Below, piece after piece: positions 1-8,830 of a stretch of DNA of 64,000 bases (within the stretch, counting starts at the first letter, position 1; each line of letters opens with the position of its first letter). Under the pieces are notes generated by a model, which had not been told where the DNA came from, ran no database searches, and worked only from the letters and a program-made list of their open reading frames with translations. Source of the stretch: Methylotenera versatilis 301. GTDB lineage: Bacteria > Pseudomonadota > Gammaproteobacteria > Burkholderiales > Methylophilaceae. The stretch lies in the NCBI RefSeq assembly GCF_000093025.1, contig NC_014207.1, positions 1,364,001-1,428,000 on the forward strand. The letters run 5' to 3'. The position numbers and the translations under genes are program-made.

Positions 1-538
1 TCTTGAATCCTCAATTGTGATTGTGAGAGGCATTAAACCGTCGTCAGCATTGCGCTCATATAAAGTAAGGATAGATGCGACTGCGGGTGATCCATTTACA
101 ACAACGGAAGTGCTGACTGAGTTAGATAAATACAAGATTAAAGGCAAACGAGTGGCGGTCCAACGATATGGCGATGTCAACTTGGAACTTCAGCAAGCCC
201 TAGACACAAGAGGTGCTATAGTCACTGAGATTGCCACCTACCGCTGGAGCTTGCCCGCAGATACGCAACCGCTGGTTGACTTAATGGATGCGTTAGATGC
301 TGGAAAAGTTGATATGGTGTGTTTTACTAGTGCATCGCAAGTTTATAACTTCTTTACCGTAGCAGAAGCACTTGGTCGCCACCAAGCATTGCTGGCAGCG
401 CTTAATAAAAGCATGGTGGCTTCTATTGGCCCTGTGTGCACTGTTGCATTAAATAAATTTGGCATCAAAGTCGATGTTGAGCCACAACCTCCCAAGCTAG
501 GTCCGTTTATTACGGCTATTAATAGCAAGTTTGCTTAA
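1..538 (+). CDS. Uroporphyrinogen-III synthase-type protein, 3' part
   Basis: The reading frame is open from base 2 at the window edge, so the gene starts upstream and only the C-terminal ~178 residues are seen. The segment fits the HemD fold: a linker with IVIVRGIKPSSALR, then KRVAVQRYGDVN, then VDMVCFTSASQVYNFF and SIGPVCTVALNKFG near the end. HemD closes and inverts ring D of hydroxymethylbilane to make uroporphyrinogen III, the precursor of heme, siroheme and cobalamin. This version resembles the variant found beside nitrite/nitrate assimilation genes, where siroheme is needed. The moaD/moaE pair just downstream fits such a setting, but that link is inference. An internal GTG at 17 is unlikely to be the true start. 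Confidence 0.75.
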   Translation, partial: LESSIVIVRGIKPSSALRSYKVRIDATAGDPFTTTEVLTELDKYKIKGKRVAVQRYGDVNLELQQALDTRGAIVTEIATYRWSLPADTQPLVDLMDALDAGKVDMVCFTSASQVYNFFTVAEALGRHQALLAALNKSMVASIGPVCTVALNKFGIKVDVEPQPPKLGPFITAINSKFA

Positions 539-613
539 TTCATTTCCGAGTAAGTCTTTCTTCGATATTTATTCTAAAAACGGAGCAATCCGCATCAGGT
601 ATAATCACGCCTT

Positions 614-1939
614 ATGATACAAATATTAATTTTAATGGTGGCTGTTGCCATATTGTTGTTGACGATTTGGCAGATTCTGCGCGTCAATCAGCTTGATAAA
701 AACGCGGTGATTTTGCAGCAGCTAGAAGAAAAACACCGCGCGATGTTATTAGATTTTAACGATGGTTTAAACAAACTGGGCGATCGCTTAAGTACATCTT
801 CTAACGAAACCAGCGAGCGTTTACGTTCTAGTGTCGCAGCTGAGTTACAGGCGACTCGTGACGCCATGCAAGCGCTCCAATTAGCACAAAATAACAGCTT
901 ATCGTTAACGCGTGAAACGGTGTTAGAAAAACTACATACAACCTTGAGTGAACAGGGTAAGTCGCAGCAAGTGCTTATCAACGACACCATGTTGAAGGCC
1001 ACTACAACTTTGACGCAAAGCATTGAAAGCTTAACCAAAGCTGTTGATGGACGTCTTGAGCAAATTGGTGGAAAAGTTTCAGAGCGTTTGGATGAAGGCT
1101 TTAAAAAGACCAACCAAACCTTTGTGGATGTGATGGCGCGTCTTGCGACCATCGATGAAGCGCAAAAGAAAATTGATGGCCTAACGACCAATGTTGTAAG
1201 TTTGCAAGAGTTATTGGGTGACAAACGCAGTCGTGGCGCCTTTGGTGAGGTGCAGTTGGAAGCCTTGGTGCGCAATGTCTTGCCAGTCAACTCATTCGCC
1301 ATGCAACATACATTTGAAAATGGCACGCGCGCAGATTGCGCTTTGTTTTTGCCTGACCCTACAGGTACTGTAGCTGTAGATAGCAAGTTCCCACTTGAAA
1401 ATTATCACCGCATGTTTGATAGCAAGTTAAGTGATGCCGAGCAGTTGTTGGCTGAAAAGCAGTTCAAGCTTGATGTTAGAAAACATGTGGATGACATTGC
1501 TAATAAATACATCATCTCAAACGTGACGTCTGATGGTGCAGTGATGTTTATACCTGCCGAGGCGGTGTTTGCTGAGCTGCACGCCTATCACAATGATGTG
1601 ATTGAATACGCTATGAATAAGCGCGTCTGGGTGGTTTCGCCAACTACGCTGATGGCAGTTCTTAACACTGCACGAGCTGTGCTTAAAGACGTTGAAACGC
1701 GTAAGCAAGTACACGTGATTAAAGAGGAGTTGGGCAAACTCAGTAAAGATTTTGGTCGCTTTGACCAGCGCATGAAAAAGCTTGCTGACAACATTCGCCA
1801 AGCGCATGAAAATGCACAAGAAGTACATATTAGCAGTCAAAAAATATCTAATCGCTTTGCTCAAATTGAGCGCGTAGAATTAGCAAATAAACCGCTTGAT
1901 GTGCTGGATATTATTGATGATAAAGAAGATGAAGTTTAA
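614..1939 (+). CDS. rmuC: DNA recombination protein RmuC
   Basis: This 441-residue protein has the RmuC layout: an N-terminal membrane anchor (about residues 3-20, ILILMVAVAILLLTIW), a long coiled-coil region (about 30-200) and a C-terminal RmuC domain with the conserved stretches LLGDKRSRGAFGEVQLEALV and AVDSKFPLENYHRM. The domain has a restriction-endonuclease-like fold (family knowledge). RmuC limits inversions at short inverted repeats, and its biochemistry is not settled. The ATG start is preceded by only a weak ribosome-binding site. The gene is followed after 11 bases by moaD and may be co-transcribed with it. Confidence 0.9.
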   Translation: MIQILILMVAVAILLLTIWQILRVNQLDKNAVILQQLEEKHRAMLLDFNDGLNKLGDRLSTSSNETSERLRSSVAAELQATRDAMQALQLAQNNSLSLTRETVLEKLHTTLSEQGKSQQVLINDTMLKATTTLTQSIESLTKAVDGRLEQIGGKVSERLDEGFKKTNQTFVDVMARLATIDEAQKKIDGLTTNVVSLQELLGDKRSRGAFGEVQLEALVRNVLPVNSFAMQHTFENGTRADCALFLPDPTGTVAVDSKFPLENYHRMFDSKLSDAEQLLAEKQFKLDVRKHVDDIANKYIISNVTSDGAVMFIPAEAVFAELHAYHNDVIEYAMNKRVWVVSPTTLMAVLNTARAVLKDVETRKQVHVIKEELGKLSKDFGRFDQRMKKLADNIRQAHENAQEVHISSQKISNRFAQIERVELANKPLDVLDIIDDKEDEV

Positions 1940-1950
1940 TTGTTAACTAT

Positions 1951-2220
1951 ATGAAAATTAAAATATTATATTTCGCAAGATTGAAAGAAACGCTCAAATT
2001 TTCCACTGAGGATTTAGAGTTGCCAGAGGATGATTTTGCGCATACGCTTACCATACTGAAACTAAAAGCTTACCTAGCAAAACGCAACGACACTTGGCAG
2101 CAAATGCTGATGGGTAAGTTGAAGGTCAGGGGTGCAATTAACCACGAATTAGTCGATGACAATGCGCCGATTGCCGATGGTGATGAGGTAGCTTTTTTCC
2201 CTCCGGTCACTGGTGGATAG
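1951..2220 (+). CDS. moaD: Molybdopterin synthase small subunit MoaD
   Basis: An 89-residue ubiquitin-like protein starting MKIKILYFARLKE and ending in FFPPVTGG. The C-terminal Gly-Gly is the hallmark of MoaD: it is adenylated by MoeB and converted to a thiocarboxylate that donates sulfur to precursor Z (cPMP). The length is normal for the family. moaE follows 16 bases downstream in the same operon, giving both subunits of molybdopterin synthase. Confidence 0.95.
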   Translation: MKIKILYFARLKETLKFSTEDLELPEDDFAHTLTILKLKAYLAKRNDTWQQMLMGKLKVRGAINHELVDDNAPIADGDEVAFFPPVTGG

Positions 2221-2236
2221 GCTGTAATATTCAATT

Positions 2237-2686
2237 ATGACGGTACGCGTACAAACACAAGATTTTGATGCAGGCTTTGAAATAAGCCTACTTCGTAATG
2301 CGCGTAAAGATACTGGTGCCGTTGTCAGCTTTATTGGGCAAGTGCGCGATTTAAATGAAGGCGATACTGTATCGCAACTGACTTTAGAGCATTATCCAGG
2401 CATGACGGAAAAGGCACTCGAAGCGATTGTGAACCAAGCCCAAAGTCGTTGGGACATATTCGATGCTATTGTGATTCATCGTGTTGGAATTTTGCAGCCG
2501 ACAGACCAAATTGTATTGGTGGCGGTGAGTAGTGCACATCGTGGAGAAGCTTTTAAAGCCTGTGAATTCATCATGGATTACTTAAAAACTGAAGCGCCAT
2601 TTTGGAAAAAAGAAGTGACAAGTCAAGGTGAGCGTTGGGTGGATGCCAAGCTTACAGACGATGACGCGCGTGAGCGCTGGAAGTAA
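2237..2686 (+). CDS. moaE: Molybdopterin synthase catalytic subunit MoaE
   Basis: A 149-residue protein of the MoaE family, with VVSFIGQVRD near the N-terminus, the LEHYPGMTEK motif and the lysine-rich catalytic stretch DYLKTEAPFWKKE near the C-terminus. With MoaD it converts cyclic pyranopterin monophosphate to molybdopterin in the cytoplasm. The full family length is present. It is paired directly with moaD. No other molybdenum-cofactor genes lie in the window. Confidence 0.95.
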   Translation: MTVRVQTQDFDAGFEISLLRNARKDTGAVVSFIGQVRDLNEGDTVSQLTLEHYPGMTEKALEAIVNQAQSRWDIFDAIVIHRVGILQPTDQIVLVAVSSAHRGEAFKACEFIMDYLKTEAPFWKKEVTSQGERWVDAKLTDDDARERWK

Positions 2687-2765
2687 AATCAGTTCCAAAA
2701 AGTAACACAAATATAACGTATATATGAAATTAAGAAATTAACATTTAAATAATTAGCAAGGCGCC

Positions 2766-4907
2766 ATGTCAACCTCTACTCAATCTCAATCAACAAGTTC
2801 GACTTTGTTATCCTCTCAGCAATTAACGCTTAATATTTCTGCTAAGCAATTTAACTTTGCCGATACTTCAGAGCTCATTGCAGCAGATAGTAAAAGTGCG
2901 CAGCATCAAGCATGGGTAGCACAATCAGAGGCGAAAAAAGCCGCTGAGTTTGGTTTGAATTTGCAACAAGCCGGTTTTAATCTACTTGCGCTTGGTGAGC
3001 CTGGCACAGGGCGCACAACGCTGATGTTGAGCGCCATGCATGAAGCGGCTTCTAAGCAAGTTGCTCCTTCTGACTTAATCGCATTGCATCAGTTTGATAG
3101 CAATACTAAGCCGCTGTTTTTAAAGTTAGCTGCTGGCGTGGGTACGCAGTTGAAGCAAGGCTTAGATCAGTTTGTGCGACAGTTGGCTAAAGAGTTGGCG
3201 AATCTGTTAGAAGCTAAAATTAAAGATAACGCTACAACCTTAATTCAGGATTTCTTAAATGCTCAGATAGGTACTATCAAAGCTAATATTCCACAAATTC
3301 AAGCGGACAAGCAGTTCACCCAATATTTTGAGTTATTGCAAAAAGACATTTTAGATACTTTAGAGGCTTGGCAGCCTAGCGCCAGTGCTGATTCTGATAA
3401 CAATTTAGATGCGCTGATGAGCGAAGGTTTCTTTGGGCGTTATCGCGTCAATGTGCTTGTGGAGCATACTGCAAACCAACATGCGCCAGTTATTTACGAT
3501 AATGACCCAAGTTTGCAGTCATTATTCGGCGGAGTTGAAAGTGCTGGCGATTCAAGCACTACGCCAGACTTTATGCGGCTAAGAGCAGGTAATCTCTTGC
3601 GTGCAGATGGCGGTACATTGTTGTTGCATCTACGCGATATTTTGGCAGATGAACAAAATGGCTCTCAACTACTTGAAAAATTGCACCGTTTTTTACGCAA
3701 TGGTACCTTGCAAATTGAAGACCTGACCAGCAGTAGCAGTCAAGGCTCTAGCTTTGTCAGTGCCCAAGATGCGATACCAGTTTCAGTGAAGCTGGTTTTA
3801 GTGGCAACGCGAGAAGATTACTATGAGTTGATTGATGAGAAATACGATTTTTTTAGCTATTTCCCTATCAAAATTGAGTTCGCTGAGAAAGTAAAAGCGA
3901 GTGCAGAAAACTACTCAGCCTATGCCGCATTTATCGCGCAAAAGTGTCAGCAATTTGATTGCAGCCATTTCACGGCAGATGCAGTCGTTGCCTTGTTGCA
4001 AGCTATGCACAGACTAGAAGAAGATCAAACACGCATCAGCACTAAGTTTGCTGTTTTAGAAAAACTCATGCTCGAAAGTGCTGCCGCAGCTGAATTACGT
4101 GGTGCAAAATTAGTCGCGCAGGAAGATGTTAAAGCTGCGATTAATCGCAAATATGCCCGCCATAGTTACATTGAAGCACATGCCCGTGACTCTATTGTCG
4201 ATAACGAATTGATGATTAACGTGCATGGTGAAACAGTAGGGCAGATTAACGGCCTCACGCACATAGACCTTGCTGACGCGAGCTTTGGCTCACCAGTGCG
4301 GATCTCAGCAAACTGTTATGCGGGTCGATTAGATGTACTCACCATAGATCGCGAAGTGTCTATGAGCGGCCCCACGCATGATAAAGGCGTGATGATATTG
4401 CAGAGTTGGCTACATACTAACTTTGCACAATTCAACCCATTAAACCTCACAGCTTCATTGGTATTTGAGCAAGAGTATAACGGCGTAGATGGCGACTCAG
4501 CATCATGCGCGGAGTTGTTTGCCCTGCTGTCAGCATTAACGCAACTGCCCATTAAACAAGGCATCGCCGTCACTGGTGCGCTTAATCAACATGGCGAAGT
4601 GCTGCCAGTCGGTGGCTTAAACGAAAAAATTGAAGGCTACTTTAGGGTCTGCAAAGATATAGGTTTAGATGGCACGCAAGGTGTATTAATCCCTCAACGC
4701 AATATGCGACACCTGATGCTACGTGATGAAGTTGTCGATGCCGTTGCCAATGGTCAATTTCACATCACCACGATGAATAATGTAGCTGAAGGTATTTTGC
4801 ACATTACTGGCCATACTCTGCAAGAAATTAATAAACTTGCAGAAACAAAACTAACAGCATTCAAACAAATATTAGAAGCTAACTCGCCTAAAATATTTAC
4901 TAAGTAA
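2766..4907 (+). CDS. Lon-family (S16) ATP-dependent protease, LonB/YcbZ-like
   Basis: A 713-residue AAA+ protein with a C-terminal Lon protease domain. The P-loop is GEPGTGRT at residues 77-84, where the usual lysine is arginine. A long inserted segment follows, then LRADGGTLLLHLRDIL, which matches the family's Walker-B-like region. The proteolytic dyad is visible: Ser578 in GDSAS and Lys621 in GGLNEK, 43 residues apart as in E. coli Lon (S679/K722). There is no N-terminal substrate-recognition LAN domain, so it belongs to the short bacterial Lon-related group (YcbZ/LonH-like) and not to classical Lon. The substrate is unknown. It lies 79 bases after moaE and ends 25 bases before the hslR-like gene. 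Confidence 0.85.
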   Translation: MSTSTQSQSTSSTLLSSQQLTLNISAKQFNFADTSELIAADSKSAQHQAWVAQSEAKKAAEFGLNLQQAGFNLLALGEPGTGRTTLMLSAMHEAASKQVAPSDLIALHQFDSNTKPLFLKLAAGVGTQLKQGLDQFVRQLAKELANLLEAKIKDNATTLIQDFLNAQIGTIKANIPQIQADKQFTQYFELLQKDILDTLEAWQPSASADSDNNLDALMSEGFFGRYRVNVLVEHTANQHAPVIYDNDPSLQSLFGGVESAGDSSTTPDFMRLRAGNLLRADGGTLLLHLRDILADEQNGSQLLEKLHRFLRNGTLQIEDLTSSSSQGSSFVSAQDAIPVSVKLVLVATREDYYELIDEKYDFFSYFPIKIEFAEKVKASAENYSAYAAFIAQKCQQFDCSHFTADAVVALLQAMHRLEEDQTRISTKFAVLEKLMLESAAAAELRGAKLVAQEDVKAAINRKYARHSYIEAHARDSIVDNELMINVHGETVGQINGLTHIDLADASFGSPVRISANCYAGRLDVLTIDREVSMSGPTHDKGVMILQSWLHTNFAQFNPLNLTASLVFEQEYNGVDGDSASCAELFALLSALTQLPIKQGIAVTGALNQHGEVLPVGGLNEKIEGYFRVCKDIGLDGTQGVLIPQRNMRHLMLRDEVVDAVANGQFHITTMNNVAEGILHITGHTLQEINKLAETKLTAFKQILEANSPKIFTK

Positions 4908-4932
4908 AATAAGTAAATACTTAAATCCAACC

Positions 4933-5349
4933 ATGTCTAAATCCATAGAAAACGATGATGCTAAATGCCGGCTTGATAAATGGTTATGGTCTGCAAGATT
5001 CTTTAAAACCCGTAGTTTAGCAACTGCAGCAATCGAAACTGGCAAGGTTCACGTTGACGGCGACCGAGTTAAACCCGCTAAAGAAGTACATATAGGGCAA
5101 GTCATTCATATTCGTAACCGAGATTTTGAAATTGAAGTCAATGTTCTTGCGCTATCAAACATCCGTAGAGGTTCCCCAGAAGCGGCACTTTTATACACAG
5201 AAACTCAGGCAAGTATTAGCAAACGTGAACATGCTAAGGTAACGGGTGAAGGCGAGCATGCCATTCGAGAGCGTGGCACGGGACGGCCGACTAAAAGGCA
5301 GCAGCGTGATATCAAGAAATTTACTGGTGGCATGGGTTTTGAGCCATAA
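4933..5349 (+). CDS. hslR: Hsp15-like S4-domain RNA-binding protein
   Basis: A 138-residue protein with an N-terminal S4 domain (about residues 12-65: CRLDKWLWSARFFKTRSLA, then AAIETGKVHVDGDRVKPAKEV) and a basic tail ending GRPTKRQQRDIKKFTGG. This matches Hsp15/HslR, which binds stalled 50S subunits carrying a nascent peptidyl-tRNA and helps recycle them (known for the E. coli protein). It ends the housekeeping block; a 750-base non-coding region follows. Confidence 0.88.
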   Translation: MSKSIENDDAKCRLDKWLWSARFFKTRSLATAAIETGKVHVDGDRVKPAKEVHIGQVIHIRNRDFEIEVNVLALSNIRRGSPEAALLYTETQASISKREHAKVTGEGEHAIRERGTGRPTKRQQRDIKKFTGGMGFEP

Positions 5350-6098
5350 CCTGTCTCTACTTACGAGACTAGTGCTTGCTGTAACCATTTTTTAACTAAT
5401 CAGATTCATGGTCTGCTGCGATGTAATAGTATAATTCTTGCGGGTGTATGATAAACGGCATTAGCGAGCGTTATTGAAATTTTCTAGGTGTCAATCATAA
5501 TGATACTCTGCCAAGAGATCAAAGATACAAACGACCTTTGGTTAGCTTAACCGCTGTAAATTATTCTCAAGCTGCAAAGACTACTCATCGTCTATTAGGT
5601 AATTGGTCTGTATATTCTAGAACAAAATATCTAGTTTTTAGCATGCAGGTTCGACAGTAGAAAACATCTCCTGTATCGTTACTATGATGTAAAAACTATG
5701 CAGTGCTAACTTGTTTCAAAACTTACTATATACGTGGACAATTAAGTGACGAGTTAAATGATACATCATCTACCTAATTGCCCAAGCTTATACCCACTAT
5801 AAGAACAACTTAATATGAACATTAAAATAATTACAAAAACTAACTTCCAGAGTAACAGTAATACTTACATATCGAAAGTAAAGTACCCAAGAAGACTAGT
5901 AAAGTTTATTATTGAGTGAGACTATAGGGTTAACGTCATGCAAAAAAATGACATGTCTCGCCCAAAAAAGTTAAACTTCGTCATAAAGCTTCTTTCTATT
6001 TGAATCCACGATTGTATGGTTGAATTATTATGTAGGCTAACGTTCCAGTTAATTAGATATTATGCTGGTATTATCGGCTGGATTGTAAGGAATCAGTT
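5350..6098 (+). other. Long non-coding region before the polysaccharide locus
   Basis: About 750 AT-rich bases without a credible gene on either strand. No known leader element (ops/JUMPStart), tRNA or terminator with a clear U-run was recognised. A short imperfect hairpin (GTCAT/ATGAC) flanks an A-run near 5936-5962. A ribosome-binding site TAAGGAA at 6086-6092 serves the next gene's TTG start at 6099. The stretch probably carries the locus promoter and may include decayed DNA. Confidence 0.5.
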
Positions 6099-7535
6099 TT
6101 GAATCTTCGCCCCCCCCTTGTAGTTGACCTTGATGGCACCTTAGTTCGTACAGATATGCTCCACGAATCAGTATTCAGAGTATTGCGTGACAACCCATTT
6201 TATGCGTTGTGTATTCCATATTGGTTATCTAGAGGAAAGGCTGTGCTCAAATTAAAACTGGCTAATTGCACCGGTTTTGATCCAAGCTCACTACCCTATA
6301 ATCATGACCTATTGGACTGGCTAAAACTGCAACGGGCTCAAGGTAGAAAATTAATCTTATGCACAGCTTCTGATCGCTCAATCGCAACGACTATATCGGA
6401 ACATCTCGATATTTTTGAAGAGGTTATTGCGAGCGATGGCATTGCGAACCTAGCAGGTAAACACAAAGCTGAGGTACTTGTACAGCGTTTTGGCCATGCA
6501 GGTTTTGATTATGCTGGTAACTCACGCGATGATTTTGCAGTGTGGCAATGCGCTCGCAGGGGCGTGATTGTCAATGCGTCTGAATACGTTGTCAATAAGT
6601 CAAGGAATTGTTGCGAGGTGGAACAAGTATTCCTTTCGCCGGTTTTAGGCTTTACAGCTTGGAGACGAGTCCTACGTGCACATCAATGGTTGAAGAACTT
6701 ACTGTTGTTTGTTCCATTTTTTGCAGCGCATCAGATTACAAATCTAGATACTTGGTTTGCACTTGTTTTGGCCTTTTTCTCATTTAGCCTATGCGCCTCA
6801 TCGGTTTATATCGTCAATGATCTATTGGATTTAGAAAGTGATCGGCAGCATTCACGCAAACGACACCGACCTTTTGCTTCGGGTCTAGTTTCAGCATGGA
6901 TGGGTGTTGTGCTAGTGCCACTATTACTGCTCAGTAGTTTGGGTTTAGCTCAGTATGTAGGTGGCACTTTTGCGCCATGGCTTTTGTTTTACTTTGTTCT
7001 GACCTGCGCTTATTCTTGGGTGCTCAAACGTTTAATGTTAGTAGACTGCTTGACATTGGCAATGCTTTACACCTTGCGTATCGTTGCTGGCGCTGCTGCT
7101 GCGAGTATGGCGTTGTCATTTTGGCTGCTTGCATTTTCTGTTTTCTTATTTTTGTCGTTAGCATTCGTCAAACGGTATGCCGAATTGGAGTTGCAGTTGC
7201 TGAATGGGAAGCAAAAGATGCATGGAAGAGGATATTTAACTTCAGATGCTCCATTGGTTCAGACGCTGGGCATAACGTCTGGTTTCGCTGCAGTACTAGT
7301 GTTGGCGCTTTACCTCAATAGTGACGCTGTCGTACAACTATACCGAACCCCAGAGTTTGTATGGGGTACGGTACCTGTTATGTTGTTCTGGATTAGCTGG
7401 ATGTGGATGAAAGCTCATCGGGGCGAAATGCATGATGACCCACTAATCTTTGCTTTGAAAGACAAATCAAGTTTGCTAGCAGGATTAACATTTACTATAG
7501 TTTTGGCTATTGGTTCAGTCGGTTGGCCATGGTAG
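6099..7535 (+). CDS. HAD hydrolase-UbiA prenyltransferase fusion (DPPR synthase-like)
   Basis: A 478-residue two-domain protein. Residues ~1-180 are a HAD-type phosphatase, with motif I DLDGTLVRTD near the N-terminus, motif II LCTASD and the late motif YAGNSRDDFAVW. Residues ~190-478 are a multi-pass UbiA-family prenyltransferase beginning RAHQWLKNLLLFVPFF, with the Asp-rich motif VNDLLDLESDRQHSRKRHRPFASG starting there. The closest known function is decaprenyl-phosphate 5-phosphoribosyltransferase (UbiA family), which moves phosphoribose from PRPP to a polyprenyl phosphate; the fused HAD domain could then remove the 5-phosphate. That coupling is inferred from the fusion and from the DprE1/DprE2-like genes directly downstream. 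The start is TTG at 6099, chosen for TAAGGAA six bases upstream. The last codons overlap the next gene. Confidence 0.82.
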   Translation: MNLRPPLVVDLDGTLVRTDMLHESVFRVLRDNPFYALCIPYWLSRGKAVLKLKLANCTGFDPSSLPYNHDLLDWLKLQRAQGRKLILCTASDRSIATTISEHLDIFEEVIASDGIANLAGKHKAEVLVQRFGHAGFDYAGNSRDDFAVWQCARRGVIVNASEYVVNKSRNCCEVEQVFLSPVLGFTAWRRVLRAHQWLKNLLLFVPFFAAHQITNLDTWFALVLAFFSFSLCASSVYIVNDLLDLESDRQHSRKRHRPFASGLVSAWMGVVLVPLLLLSSLGLAQYVGGTFAPWLLFYFVLTCAYSWVLKRLMLVDCLTLAMLYTLRIVAGAAAASMALSFWLLAFSVFLFLSLAFVKRYAELELQLLNGKQKMHGRGYLTSDAPLVQTLGITSGFAAVLVLALYLNSDAVVQLYRTPEFVWGTVPVMLFWISWMWMKAHRGEMHDDPLIFALKDKSSLLAGLTFTIVLAIGSVGWPW

Positions 7536-8827
7536 AGGTCTCGTCTTGGGGAATGCTGGGAAGTTGGGAACATGAAGTTCTAGCTCTGTCTGACCGGCAT
7601 CACGTAGTTCACCAACTGAAAAGCAGCAGATCAGGTATTGCTCATGGCATGGGGCGAAGTTATGGCGATGTCTGCCTAAATCCAGGAGGAGTGTTGTGGA
7701 AGACGACAGAGCTGGATCGTTTTATTAGCCTAGATGAGAGCACTGGTCGGCTTGTGTGTGAAGCAGGTGTGCTGTTACGTGACATTCAGCGACTAGTTAT
7801 TCCGCGTGGCTGGATTTTACCAGTCACGCCCGGTACACAGCTCGTGACGGTAGGAGGTGCAATTGCTAATGATGTGCATGGCAAGAACCATCACATGTTT
7901 AGTACCTTTGGTGATCATGTGCGAGGCATTATATTAGTGCGTACCGATGGCACTATTATTGAATGTGGGCCGGATTTTCAAACTGAGTGGTTTTCAGCTA
8001 CGGTCGGTGGGCTAGGGTTGACTGGGGTTATTACTGAAGCTGAAATTCAACTGCGCAAGGTAAGTGGTCCATGGCTCGATGCTGAGACCCTGCCTTATGC
8101 GAATCTGAATGAGTTTTTTCAATTGGCTAATGCTTCGGAAACTGAATGGGAACATACTGTTTCATGGATTGATTGTCTTTCTGGTAAGAATGCGCGCGGT
8201 ATATTTATGAGAGCTAACCCTATCAATCTTATCAATCATCCAGAACCAAAAAGTCACAAACGTACTATTCGCTTTGTGCCACCAGTCTCCCTGGTCAATC
8301 ATTTGACCTTGCGTCCTTTTAATGCCGCTTATTTCAACTTTAAAAAAAGGCAGGCAGGAAAGCGCATCGTTCATTACGAGCCTTTTTTTTATCCGCTAGA
8401 TAACTTGCTTGAATGGAATCGGATGTATGGCCCACATGGCTTTTACCAATACCAGAGCGTAGTGCCACTTAAGGTTGGGAATGATGCAGTTCAGGCAATG
8501 TTAAGGGAAATTAAAAAAACAGGTGAAGGTTCATTTCTGGCGGTTCTGAAAACTTTTGGAGATCGCCAATCCGTAGGTATGATGAGCTTCCCACGGCAGG
8601 GTGTGACTATGGCGCTAGATTTTCCAAATCAAGGGGACAAAACACTCAAGCTCTTTGCTAGTTTGGACGCTATTGTGCGTGAGGCTGGGGGGCGAATTTA
8701 TCTTGCTAAGGATGCTCGTATGTCACGCGATTTATTTGAAACAGGGTATCCACGACTTAATGAATTTTTGCATTATCGTGACCTAGGCATTAGTTCAGCA
8801 ATGTCACGGCGACTAATAGGAAGTTAA
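7529..8827 (+). CDS. FAD-dependent DprE1-like oxidase
   Basis: A flavoprotein of about 432 residues in the VAO/PCMH family, close in motifs to decaprenylphosphoryl-ribose 2'-oxidase DprE1. It shows GIAHGMGRSYGDVCLNPGG in the FAD-binding part, VTPGTQLVTVGGAIANDVHGKNHH, and a C-terminal YLAKDARMSRD holding the conserved lysine (about residue 394) equivalent to Mycobacterium tuberculosis Lys418. The position of the mycobacterial inhibitor-target Cys387 appears to be Ala here (VTMALDFP). DprE1 oxidises the ribose C2 of polyprenyl-phospho-ribose as the first half of epimerisation to D-arabinose. A TTG at 7523 and an ATG at 7529 are both possible starts; ATG was preferred. The gene overlaps the UbiA gene and is followed three bases later by the DprE2-like SDR. 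Confidence 0.85.
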   Translation: MVEVSSWGMLGSWEHEVLALSDRHHVVHQLKSSRSGIAHGMGRSYGDVCLNPGGVLWKTTELDRFISLDESTGRLVCEAGVLLRDIQRLVIPRGWILPVTPGTQLVTVGGAIANDVHGKNHHMFSTFGDHVRGIILVRTDGTIIECGPDFQTEWFSATVGGLGLTGVITEAEIQLRKVSGPWLDAETLPYANLNEFFQLANASETEWEHTVSWIDCLSGKNARGIFMRANPINLINHPEPKSHKRTIRFVPPVSLVNHLTLRPFNAAYFNFKKRQAGKRIVHYEPFFYPLDNLLEWNRMYGPHGFYQYQSVVPLKVGNDAVQAMLREIKKTGEGSFLAVLKTFGDRQSVGMMSFPRQGVTMALDFPNQGDKTLKLFASLDAIVREAGGRIYLAKDARMSRDLFETGYPRLNEFLHYRDLGISSAMSRRLIGS

Positions 8828-8830
8828 ATA

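Noticed and set aside
688-1386. 232-codon minus-strand frame inside rmuC
   Set aside because: It is the complement shadow of the well-supported rmuC coding sequence and has no recognisable domain.
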